Source of the DNA: Salinisphaera sp.
GTDB lineage: Bacteria > Pseudomonadota > Gammaproteobacteria > Nevskiales > Salinisphaeraceae
Length of the DNA: 64,000 nucleotides
Assembly (NCBI RefSeq): GCF_002729955.1
Contig: NZ_PBYA01000034.1
Location: 1-64,000, forward strand
Direction of reading: 5' to 3'
Shown here: piece by piece, positions 28,072 through 35,312 of the stretch
Position numbering within the stretch: the first letter of the stretch is position 1
Layout of the letters: every line of letters starts with the position of its first letter
Translations under genes and position numbers: made by a program
The notes under the pieces: generated by a model
What the model was told of the DNA's origin: nothing
The model's database searches: none
The model's input: the letters and a program-made list of their open reading frames with translations, nothing else

Positions 28072-28710
28072 CTACTGCAGGCTGCGGATCACGCCGACCG
28101 CGATGCCTTCCAGGGCCAGCGACTCGCGTTCGGTATCGACCACGATATCGGCATAGTCCGGGTTTTCGGCCTGTAGGCGTGCGGTCTGCCCATCGCGGGC
28201 AAACCGTTTGACCGTGACTTCATCATCGACCCGGAACACGGCCACCTGGCCGTTGCGCACTTCGCTGGCCTGGGACACGGCCAGCAGATCGCCATCGAAA
28301 ATGCCCACGCCGATCATGCTGTCGCCGCTGACGCGCAGCAGGTAATCGGGCCGGCGCGAAAACAGCGCCGAATCGACCTCGCAATGACGTTCCACATGCT
28401 CCACCGCGAGCAGCGGCGCGCCCGCAGCCACGCGCCCGATCACCGCCAGATTGAGCGTATGCGCCGCAGCGGCTTCGCTGCGCTCGGGCGTGTCGTCGGC
28501 CGCGGTCAGGCGGATACCACGGCTCAGGCGAGCGTTGAGTTCGATAAAACCCTTGCGCTCGAGCGTACGCAGATGCGCCTGGGCCGCGTTCGCCGAGGCA
28601 AATCCGAGGGCTTCGGCGATCTCGGCCCGGGTGGGCGGCGTATGGCGTTCGGCGATCGTGTCCCGGATGAAGGCGTAGACGCGCCGCTGTTTTTCGGTGA
28701 GCTCGTTCAT
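28072..28710 (-). CDS. lexA: SOS repressor LexA
   Basis: 212 residues (E. coli 202). N-terminal winged helix-turn-helix (TPPTRAEIAEALGFASANAAQ). The self-cleavage bond is the Ala-Gly in RVAAGAP, and the catalytic pair is Ser in SGDSMIGVGIFDGD and Lys in VTVKRFAR. Start ATG 28710 (MNELTEKQRR) is preferred to a longer reading. I found no CTGT-N8-ACAG box upstream, so autoregulation by the usual gammaproteobacterial operator is not supported by what I can see. Confidence 0.95.
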   Translation of the reverse strand: MNELTEKQRRVYAFIRDTIAERHTPPTRAEIAEALGFASANAAQAHLRTLERKGFIELNARLSRGIRLTAADDTPERSEAAAAHTLNLAVIGRVAAGAPLLAVEHVERHCEVDSALFSRRPDYLLRVSGDSMIGVGIFDGDLLAVSQASEVRNGQVAVFRVDDEVTVKRFARDGQTARLQAENPDYADIVVDTERESLALEGIAVGVIRSLQ

Positions 28711-28852
28711 CGTGTAAGGATATCCAGTTGCCGTGCCCGCGCGCAATCAAAAGCGCGCAGGAAACGCGTTTGACGCGCTGCAACACGAGCGTTAATCTAT
28801 ACACATGCTGCAACGCAGCAAACGAAAAGAAATTAATTGTGAGAGGGCCAAC

Positions 28853-29518
28853 ATGAAGATTCAGGAAATCGTTTCGGATGTCCGTAATCGCGTCGGTACG
28901 GTAGGGCGCAATTACCAGGATGCGTTCAAGGCTTATTTCGACGCGCAGCGTCAGGCTGTAGGGGTTGTGACCAAGAACGGTCAGACGCTTGCCAATACCG
29001 AAATCGGCGCCGCCAAGAACGTGTTTGCTGCAGCCAAGTCGAGCTTCGACAAGGCGCGCAAGGACGGCGTGCGCAAGGTCGCCAACAACCCGCAGGCCTA
29101 TGTGCCCAACGGCCGCGACCAGATCGTGTCGGCCTACAAGGACACCATCGATCTGCTGGTGCAGACCACCAACGAGTTGAGCAACGTGTTCACCAGCGGC
29201 TACAAGTCGGTCGTCGGCAAGCTCTCCGGCGAAACGAAGAAGGCGTCGACCACGCGTAAGCGTGCTGCCTCGAGCAGCCGCAAGACGGCGAATGCCACGG
29301 CCGGCAAGAGCACGAGTGCCAAGAAGAGCACGTCGGGCCAGACCACGGCTACCAAGCGCAAGACGACCTCGACGCGCAAGAGCACGGCCAGTGCATCGAA
29401 CGCCAAGTCCGGCACGAGCACCACGCGCAAGCGCAGCACCGCCAAGAAGGCGAGCGCACCGGCGCCGTCGAACAGCGCCGAGGCCACGCCCGGCAGCACC
29501 GACAGCAGCGCCTCGTAA
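28853..29518 (+). CDS. Phasin-like protein with histone H1-like C-terminal tail
   Basis: 221 residues. Residues 1-115 (VRNRVGTVGRNYQDAFKAYF, LANTEIGAAKNVFAAAKSSF) are amphipathic helices of the phasin type. Residues 120-221 are almost only Lys, Ser, Thr, Ala and Arg in KKST/RKTT-like units, like AlgP or histone H1 tails that bind DNA or polyphosphate. Strong RBS GAGAGGG 5 bases before ATG 28853. A TGCTGC-AAC-GCAGCA hairpin (28806-28820) lies in the leader. Family members associate with polyhydroxyalkanoate granules; the tail could link granules to DNA (inference). Ends at a strong terminator. Confidence 0.8.
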   Translation: MKIQEIVSDVRNRVGTVGRNYQDAFKAYFDAQRQAVGVVTKNGQTLANTEIGAAKNVFAAAKSSFDKARKDGVRKVANNPQAYVPNGRDQIVSAYKDTIDLLVQTTNELSNVFTSGYKSVVGKLSGETKKASTTRKRAASSSRKTANATAGKSTSAKKSTSGQTTATKRKTTSTRKSTASASNAKSGTSTTRKRSTAKKASAPAPSNSAEATPGSTDSSAS

Positions 29519-29550
29519 GCCAACGCTGGTTAGCGAGCGCTAGCGCAACG

Positions 29551-29579
29551 AAAAAGCCCGGCTTCGGCCGGGCTTTTTT
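29551..29579 (+). terminator. Rho-independent terminator after the phasin gene
   Basis: AAAAAGCCCGGC (29551-29562) pairs perfectly with GCCGGGCTTTTT (29567-29578) around a TTCG tetraloop, followed by further T. Confidence 0.93.
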
Positions 29580-29683
29580 GTGCCTGCTATAGCACGGCCC
29601 CGGCCATAGCCGGGCGCTCAATCGAACAAGGGCTTACTTGCGTATGCAAGACACGGCTGGCTGCATGCGCAAGGAAAATATCA
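29580..29683. other. Gene-free sequence between the terminator and the inverted repeat
   Basis: No gene or clear signal is seen. It is the start of an 850-bp non-coding stretch (29580-30425); the remainder is described in the repeat entries that follow. Confidence 0.5.
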
Positions 29684-29898
29684 TCCGCGAATGAACGCGA
29701 AGAAACGCGAATGAAGTCAGCAGGCAGACAGGTCCAGGGCGTGTGATGAGCCCTTCAAGCCTTGTGCGCCGTTTGCCCAATTACAAGAAGATTCCTGGCT
29801 CTGGATAACGTCCAGCATGCAGCGGGGACACTAGTCCACCCGGCCTTCGAGCGCTCTGTCTTCCGCCTTATTCGCGTTTCTTCGCGTTCATTTGCGGA
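29684..29898. mobile_element. MITE-like element with 31-bp terminal inverted repeats
   Basis: The left arm 29684-29715 and the right arm 29868-29898 are inverted copies of each other with about 29 of 31 matching positions (core GAACGCGAAGAAACGCGAA). They enclose about 150 bp with no ORF of note. No target-site duplication is obvious. A shortened copy of the arm lies at 46451-46476. No transposase is in the window, so mobility is inference. Confidence 0.5.
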
Positions 29899-30010
29899 CA
29901 ACCCGCTTTGCCAAGCCGGCCACCTGGCAAGAGAAGGCTCACGCGGACGGCGCATCCTTAGCGCGTTCGATCATCGTGTATGCCGAGTGATTGTGGATCG
30001 ATGAGGAGTC

Positions 30011-30079
30011 GGCTGATTCAGCGACGCCAGAGCAGGGCTCCCGCGGCTTGTCCGCGGGATGCGATCGCTGATGTCAGCC
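30011..30079 (-). other. Hairpin unit 1 of the folE2-tail array
   Basis: Outer stem GGCTGA (30011-30016)/TCAGCC (30074-30079); middle stem CAGCGA (30019-30024)/TCGCTG (30065-30070); inner stem CCCGCGG (30040-30046)/CCGCGGG (30052-30058) with loop CTTGT. Confidence 0.75.
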
Positions 30080-30173
30080 GGACTTCGAATCGAACGAAGG
30101 CTTAGCCGGTGGAGCGATCCTTATCGTGTTCGATCATCGCGTAGGCCGAATGATTGTGAATCGATGAGGAGTC

Positions 30174-30240
30174 GGCATTCTCGGCAACTTGAGCAGGGTT
30201 CCCGCCGCTTGTCGGCGGGATGCGCTTGCCGATGTATGCC
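30174..30240 (-). other. Hairpin unit 2, with compensated base changes
   Basis: Outer stem GGCAT (30174-30178)/ATGCC (30236-30240); middle stem TCGGCAA (30181-30187)/TTGCCGA (30226-30232); inner stem CCCGCCG (30201-30207)/CGGCGGG (30213-30219) with loop CTTGT. All three stems differ from units 1 and 3 on both strands, so pairing is preserved. Confidence 0.75.
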
Positions 30241-30334
30241 GGACTTCGAATCGACCGAAGCCTCAGCCGGTCGGCCGATCCTTGTCGTGTTCGATCATCG
30301 CGTAGGCCGAGTGATTGTGAATCGATGAGGAGTC

Positions 30335-30403
30335 GGCTGATTCAGCGACGACAGAGCAGGGTTCCCGCGGCTTGGCCGCGGGATGCGATCGCTGATGTCA
30401 GCC
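30335..30403 (-). other. Hairpin unit 3, adjacent to folE2
   Basis: Outer stem GGCTGA (30335-30340)/TCAGCC (30398-30403); middle stem CAGCGA (30343-30348)/TCGCTG (30389-30394); inner stem CCCGCGG (30364-30370)/CCGCGGG (30376-30382) with loop CTTGG. It starts about 20 bases beyond the folE2 stop and could serve as its terminator, though no T-run follows. Confidence 0.75.
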
Positions 30404-30425
30404 GGACTTCGAATCGAACGAAGGC

Positions 30426-31292
30426 TTAGCCGGTCGGCCGATCCTTGTCGTGTTCGATCATCGCGTAGGCCGAATGGTTGTGAATCGATTCGAAGTTCTC
30501 CGACTCCACAACGTAATACCGAAAACGCGGGTCGTCGTTCAGGCACTGTGCGACATCGCGCACCACGTCTTCGACAAACTTCGGGTTCTCGTAGGCGCGT
30601 TCGGTCACGGACTTTTCGTCCACGCGCTTGAGAATGCCGTAAAGCTCGGATGATGCCTGGGATTCCGCGATTTCGATGAGCTCTTCCAGCCAGAAGAATT
30701 CGGTCGCGCGTACGCGGATGGTGATCAGCGAGCGCTGGTTATGGGCGCCGTAGTCGGAAATATCCTTGGAGCAGGGGCACAGGGTGGTCACCGGCACCTT
30801 CACTTCGACATACAGATCGGTACGCTCGCCGCGCTGGTCGCCGATGAAGGTGACGTTATAGTCCATCACGCCTTTTTCCCGGGTCACCGGCGCGTACTTG
30901 TCGATGAAGTAGGGGAAGCTCATCTCGATATGGCCGTTGTCGGCTTCGAGACGCTCGGTCATCTCACCGAGCATGGCCCGGAACGAATCGACGGTAATCT
31001 GGTGCTCGTGCGCGTTGAGGATCTGCACGAAGCGGGACATGTGCGTGCCCTTGAAGTGGTGCGGCAGGTTCACGTACATGCCGAAGGTGGCCACCGTGCT
31101 CTGGTGGCCGCCCACGCGCTGCTCGATCGATACCGGGTGGCGTATGTCGCAGATCCCGACCTTGTTGATCGCCAGATGACGCTGATCGGCTCGGCTCTGG
31201 ACATCCTCGATCTCGGCACCGGTACGCGCATTGTCGCGCGCGTTGGAAGCGGTGTTCTTGCTGGCGCCCTGCGCCTTGGCCACGGTACTCAT
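30426..31292 (-). CDS. folE2: GTP cyclohydrolase FolE2 (type IB)
   Basis: 288 residues. Starts [14 protein letters not shown] at ATG 31292. The catalytic cysteine segment [12 protein letters not shown] and the GAHNQRS motif are those of FolE2, which makes dihydroneopterin triphosphate for folate without needing zinc. In several bacteria it replaces zinc-dependent FolE under zinc limitation. I saw no convincing Zur box upstream. The 3' end is duplicated three times downstream (see the tandem array). Confidence 0.95.
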   Translation of the reverse strand: MSTVAKAQGASKNTASNARDNARTGAEIEDVQSRADQRHLAINKVGICDIRHPVSIEQRVGGHQSTVATFGMYVNLPHHFKGTHMSRFVQILNAHEHQITVDSFRAMLGEMTERLEADNGHIEMSFPYFIDKYAPVTREKGVMDYNVTFIGDQRGERTDLYVEVKVPVTTLCPCSKDISDYGAHNQRSLITIRVRATEFFWLEELIEIAESQASSELYGILKRVDEKSVTERAYENPKFVEDVVRDVAQCLNDDPRFRYYVVESENFESIHNHSAYAMIEHDKDRPTG

Positions 31293-31423
31293 CGTGTTGG
31301 TTCCAGTCAGGCGAATCGGCCGCCGAGCCGATCCAAAGCGCGCCATGTTAGCGCGCGCGGACTCGGCCCACAAAGCGGCTGTGTCTGATTGATGGGGTCG
31401 ATCCGCGCCCTTGCAAGACGCGC

Positions 31424-31765
31424 CTAGCCCGGCGGCCAGGAGAAGTCGCGCCCACCCAGAATATGCACATGCAGGTGGAATACGCTCTGGCCCACGGCCT
31501 CGCCGTTATTGACCACCAGGCGAAAGGCTTCGCCGTAGCCTTCGTTCCTGGCGACCTGACGCGCGGTCAGCAGCAGGTGGCCGAGCAGGGCCTGGTCGTC
31601 GGCTTGCGCGTTGACGAGCATGTCGATGGGCTTTTTCGGGATCACCAGGATATGCATCGGCGCCTGCGCGTTGATATCGCGAAACGCCAGGCACTGGTCG
31701 TCTTCGTGGACGATATCGGCATCGATCTCGCGATTGATGATCTTGGAAAATATGGTTTCGCTCAT
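31424..31765 (-). CDS. hinT: HIT-family purine nucleoside phosphoramidase (HinT-like)
   Basis: 113 residues, the normal size of HinT. The histidine triad HLHVHILGG is at about residues 97-105, and the N-terminal [15 protein letters not shown] is typical. These enzymes hydrolyse nucleoside 5'-phosphoramidates such as AMP-lysine. It lies 131 bp from folE2 on the same strand and is divergent from the reductase at 31935. Confidence 0.9.
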   Translation of the reverse strand: MSETIFSKIINREIDADIVHEDDQCLAFRDINAQAPMHILVIPKKPIDMLVNAQADDQALLGHLLLTARQVARNEGYGEAFRLVVNNGEAVGQSVFHLHVHILGGRDFSWPPG

Positions 31766-31867
31766 GGGTGAATCCGGGTTGGGTGAACCATTGCGCGTCG
31801 AGGCATTGTGTCAGAAGCGATCGTGCAATTCCTGATAGTGGCGCAAGGGCCCCGCATGGGGTTAACG

Positions 31868-31904
31868 TCAGCGATGCGAGCGACGCCGCCAGCGGCATCG
31901 CTGA
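31868..31904 (+). promoter_or_regulatory. Hairpin in the leader of the fatty acyl-CoA reductase gene
   Basis: TCAGCGATGC (31868-31877) is perfectly complementary to GCATCGCTGA (31895-31904), a 10-bp stem with a 17-base loop, 30 bases before the ATG at 31935. Its role is unknown. Confidence 0.4.
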
Positions 31905-31934
31905 GGACGATATCCAGACCAGGACAAAGCAATA

Positions 31935-33944
31935 ATGAACTATCTCGTGACCGGCGCGACCGGTTTCATCGGTCGTTTCCTTGTCGAAAAGCTTCTGGCA
32001 CGGCGCAATGCGACCGTGTACGTGCTGATGCGTCGTGCCAGCGCCGATCGTTATGCCGGCCTGTGCGAGCGGCTGGGGGTGGGCGAGGACCGCCTGATTC
32101 CGGTCTGGGGCGATATCACCAAGCGCGGGGTGATCGATCGCGAAGCGCTCGAGCATCTGGCCGGCAGCATCGATCATGTCTTCCATCTGGCCGCGGTCTA
32201 CGACATGAACATGACCGACGCCCAGGCCGACAAGGTCAACAACGAGGGCACGGCGAATATCGTGGCGCTTGCCGGCGCGCTGGCCAATGAATCCGGCAGT
32301 AAGCCGTGCTTTCATCATGTGTCGTCGGTGGCAGTGGCCGGTGCCGACTACGAAGGCCTGTTCACCGACGAGATGTTCGACGAGGGCCAGCATGTTCGCC
32401 ACCCCTACTACCGGACCAAGTTCCAGTCCGAGGCGATCGTGCGCGAGCACTGCAAGGTGCCGTGGCGGGTGTATCGGCCGGGCATGGTGGTCGGGCATTC
32501 CGAGACCGGCGAAATGGACAAGATCGACGGTCCGTATTACTTCTTCAAGCCGATCAAGCGCATCCGCGACAACGTGCCCAAGTGGATGCCGCTACTCGGC
32601 ATCGAAGGCGGCCAGATGCCGGTCGCGCCGGTGGACTATGTCGTCGATGCCATGGTGCATATCGCCCACAAGCGCAATCTCGACGGCCGCGCGTTCTTTC
32701 TGATCCAGAACGAGCCGCCCACCGCCGGCGAGATGCTGCGTATCTTCATGCGCGCAGCCCACGGCCCCGATATCGTACGCAGCCTGCCCACCCACGAATG
32801 GCCGGCAAATATCGAGCACCAGCTCAAGCGTCTGGCCGGCAATATTCCCAAGGCCGAATGGCTGGAAAAGCGTATTTCCAAACGTATTGGCGTGCCGCTG
32901 TCGATTCTGGGCTATGTCAACAATCGCGCCGTTTTCGAGGACGTGAATACCCAGGCTGCGCTCAAGGGCAGCGGTATCCATTGCCCGCGCCTGGAAGACT
33001 ATGCGGAGACGCTATGGTGCTACTGGGAAATGCATATGGACTGCGATTTCCATGTGCCCGAGAAGCTGCTTCGCCGCATGCAGGACAAGGTGGTGGTGAT
33101 CACCGGCGCCTCCAGCGGTATCGGTTTCATGACCGCCAAGAAGCTCGCCCGGGCGGGGGCGACGGTATGCATGATCGCGCGCACGCCGGACAAGCTCGAA
33201 GAAACGCGGGCCATCGTGGACAAGATCGGGCTCGGCAACGCCTATGCCTATCCCTGTGATCTAAGCGACATGGAAGCCATCGATGCCTGCACGAAGCAGA
33301 TCCTGGCCGACCATCATCACGTCGATATTCTCATCAACAACGCCGGGCATTCGATCCGCCGCGGCGTGTTCGAGTCGCTCAATCGCTTCCACGACTACGA
33401 ACGCACGATGCAGCTGAACTACTTCGGCGCCATCCGCATGATCTTCGACTTCCTGCCGGCGATGGCGAAACGGCGTACCGGGCATATCATCAATATCTCC
33501 AGTATCGGCTGTCTGACCAACGTGCCGCGTTTTTCGGCCTATGTGGCCTCCAAATCCGCGCTGGATGCGTTTTCGCGCTGTCTGTCGCCGGAGGTGGCCT
33601 CGCGCAATATCGATCTGACCACGATCTACATGCCGCTGGTGCGTACGCCCATGATCGCGCCCACCAAGCTCTACGACTACGTGCCCACGCTCACCCCGGA
33701 ACAGGCCGCCGACATGATCGTGTGCGCGATTCTGGAAAAGCCCAAGCGCATCGCTTCGCCGCTGGGTACCACCGCCCAGATCAGCTATGCCCTCTGGCCG
33801 AAGGTGAACGACTTCGTGCTGCACAAGGCGTTTCACATGTTCCCGTCCTCCAAGGCCGCCCGGGGCGGGCGTTCGTCCGAGGACGAAAAGCCCAATATCC
33901 CGGGCCGGGTGCTCGCGGCACTGTTGCCGGGGCCCTACTGGTAG
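31935..33944 (+). CDS. Two-domain fatty acyl-CoA reductase (alcohol-forming, Marinobacter type)
   Basis: 669 residues. Domain 1 (1 to about 370) is an extended SDR of the NAD_binding_4 type, with MNYLVTGATGFIGRFLVEKL, the active YxxxK in YYRTKFQSE and HSETGEMDKIDGPYYFF. Domain 2 (about 382-620) is a classical SDR with ITGASSGIG, NNAG and YVASKSALD. Order and motifs match the Marinobacter reductase that turns fatty acyl-CoA into fatty alcohol for wax esters. A wax ester synthase is not in the window. Monocistronic, with a bidirectional terminator after it. Confidence 0.9.
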   Translation: MNYLVTGATGFIGRFLVEKLLARRNATVYVLMRRASADRYAGLCERLGVGEDRLIPVWGDITKRGVIDREALEHLAGSIDHVFHLAAVYDMNMTDAQADKVNNEGTANIVALAGALANESGSKPCFHHVSSVAVAGADYEGLFTDEMFDEGQHVRHPYYRTKFQSEAIVREHCKVPWRVYRPGMVVGHSETGEMDKIDGPYYFFKPIKRIRDNVPKWMPLLGIEGGQMPVAPVDYVVDAMVHIAHKRNLDGRAFFLIQNEPPTAGEMLRIFMRAAHGPDIVRSLPTHEWPANIEHQLKRLAGNIPKAEWLEKRISKRIGVPLSILGYVNNRAVFEDVNTQAALKGSGIHCPRLEDYAETLWCYWEMHMDCDFHVPEKLLRRMQDKVVVITGASSGIGFMTAKKLARAGATVCMIARTPDKLEETRAIVDKIGLGNAYAYPCDLSDMEAIDACTKQILADHHHVDILINNAGHSIRRGVFESLNRFHDYERTMQLNYFGAIRMIFDFLPAMAKRRTGHIINISSIGCLTNVPRFSAYVASKSALDAFSRCLSPEVASRNIDLTTIYMPLVRTPMIAPTKLYDYVPTLTPEQAADMIVCAILEKPKRIASPLGTTAQISYALWPKVNDFVLHKAFHMFPSSKAARGGRSSEDEKPNIPGRVLAALLPGPYW

Positions 33945-33953
33945 CCCGAACGT

Positions 33954-33984
33954 AAAAAAGCCGCCCTCGGGCGGCTTTCTTTAT
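33954..33984. terminator. Bidirectional terminator
   Basis: AAAGCCGCCC (33957-33966) pairs with GGGCGGCTTT (33969-33978). A T-rich tract follows on the plus strand (TTTCTTTAT) and six T follow on the minus strand, so it can stop both the reductase gene and the convergent aroG. Confidence 0.9.
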
Positions 33985-34017
33985 CGGCGCTGGCCTCTCG
34001 CGAGAGAGGGCCACGGT

Positions 34018-35094
34018 TCAGTCGTCGTCGCTGTGTGCGCGCAGGTCACGACGCTCGGACACGGCCTTGGCCAGTTCGCCGAGCAGGGCGTCGGTGTCTT
34101 CCCAGTGCAGGCAGGCATCGGTGATCGAGACGCCGTATTCGGGTTCGACGCCCGGCACCAGCTTCTGATTGCCTTCCTTGAGATGGGATTCGATCATCAC
34201 GCCGAAGATCGCACGGCTGCCGGCCGCGATCTGGCCGCCGACGTCGTCGCCGACTTCCAGCTGCTTCTTGTGCTGCTTGCGGCTGTTGGCATGCGAGAAG
34301 TCGATCATCAGCCGGCCCGACAGCTGGGCCTGTTCGAGCAGGGCGACCGCGCCGGCCACCGAGTCGGCGTCGTAGTTCGGCCCGTTCGCACCGCCACGCA
34401 GAATGATATGCGTATCGCGATTGCCTTCGGTGGCAAAGATCGCGGACTGGCCTTCCTTGGTCAGCGACAGGAAGTGGTGCGGATGATGGGCCGCGCCGAC
34501 CGCGTCCACTGCGATCTTGATGGAACCGCCGGTGCCGTTCTTGAAGCCGACCGGGCAGGACAGCCCCGAGGCCAGCTCGCGATGGCCCTGGCTTTCGGTG
34601 GTGCGGGCGCCGATCGCGCCCCAGGCCACCAGATCGGCCAGATACTGCGGCGAGATGAGATCAAGAAACTCGACGCCGGCCGGAATGCCCTGATCGGCCA
34701 GCTTGAGCAGCAGTTCACGCGCCAGGCGGATGCCCTTGTTGATCTTGAACGAATCGTCCATGTCCGGGTCGTTGATCAGACCCTTCCAGCCCACCGTGGT
34801 ACGCGGCTTTTCGAAATACACCCGCATGACGATGAGCAGGTCGTCGGCATAGCGTTCGCGCGCCTCGGCGAGTTTTTTCGCGTATTCGAGCGCGGCGTCC
34901 ACGTCATGAATGGAGCAGGGCCCGACCACGACCAGCAGGCGGTCGTCCTCGCCGTGCAGAATCTTCTGGATGGCCGTGCGCGTGTTGTAGACCGTCTCGG
35001 AAGCGGCTTCGCTCACGGGCAGCTCTTCGAGTAGCGCCTGCGAAGAAATCAATTCCTGAATGCCCTTGATACGGAGGTTGTCGGTTTCGTGCAT
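34018..35094 (-). CDS. aroG: 3-deoxy-7-phosphoheptulonate synthase (AroG-like, class I)
   Basis: 358 residues (E. coli AroG 350). LLVVVGPCSIHD, MRVYFEKPRTTVGWKGLINDP, GARTTESQ and MIDFSHANSRKQ are the class I DAHP synthase signatures with the metal- and PEP-binding residues. It makes the first shikimate-pathway step. Start ATG 35094 (MHETDNLRIKG) is set by family alignment; the RBS is weak. Which of the AroF/G/H feedback types it is cannot be told by eye. Confidence 0.93.
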   Translation of the reverse strand: MHETDNLRIKGIQELISSQALLEELPVSEAASETVYNTRTAIQKILHGEDDRLLVVVGPCSIHDVDAALEYAKKLAEARERYADDLLIVMRVYFEKPRTTVGWKGLINDPDMDDSFKINKGIRLARELLLKLADQGIPAGVEFLDLISPQYLADLVAWGAIGARTTESQGHRELASGLSCPVGFKNGTGGSIKIAVDAVGAAHHPHHFLSLTKEGQSAIFATEGNRDTHIILRGGANGPNYDADSVAGAVALLEQAQLSGRLMIDFSHANSRKQHKKQLEVGDDVGGQIAAGSRAIFGVMIESHLKEGNQKLVPGVEPEYGVSITDACLHWEDTDALLGELAKAVSERRDLRAHSDDD

Positions 35095-35312
35095 GGTAAT
35101 TCGGGCGAATGCGGCCGGCGACGACCGTGTAAAAATGAGCGGCGAGTCTAGCAGACGTACCGTGATTTCAGGCACGGGCCGGTCGGACCGATAGTTGGGG
35201 CGTATACACGGACATGAATCACGGCGTCTGTCTGGCCCGCCAGGGCGTAGCGGCATTCACGGCGTAGCCTGTGGCCGCACAAGCCCGCAGGCGTTTGAAA
35301 GGAAAGCAATCC

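Larger units (their letters stand above)
29951..30489 (-). repeat. Tandem array of about 162-bp units carrying the folE2 3' end and a three-helix hairpin
   Basis: The 12-mer GTTCGATCATCG recurs at 29965, 30128, 30289 and 30452, periods 163, 161 and 163 bp. The fourth copy is inside folE2. On the minus strand each unit reads the last 20 codons of FolE2 in frame: [15 protein letters not shown] is kept in copies two and three with synonymous changes and a stop (TAA or TGA), and the outermost copy is decayed. Between the tails lies a hairpin of three stems. Inner stems are 30040-30046/30052-30058, 30201-30207/30213-30219 and 30364-30370/30376-30382; the middle copy differs but its base pairing is preserved. 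Confidence 0.9.

Noticed and set aside
28711-28852. LexA operator upstream of lexA
   Set aside because: No CTGT-N8-ACAG or close variant is present in the intergenic region.
30059-30429. Short plus-strand reading frames inside the tandem array
   Set aside because: They repeat because the DNA repeats; their products are Arg/Ser-rich and have no signal for translation.
29951-30489. Possible CRISPR array
   Set aside because: Units are about 162 bp, adjacent and alike throughout, with no unique spacers and no cas genes nearby.
31293-31423. Zur box upstream of folE2
   Set aside because: No AT-rich GTTATA-type palindrome was found in the upstream region; only GC-rich sequence and short repeats.
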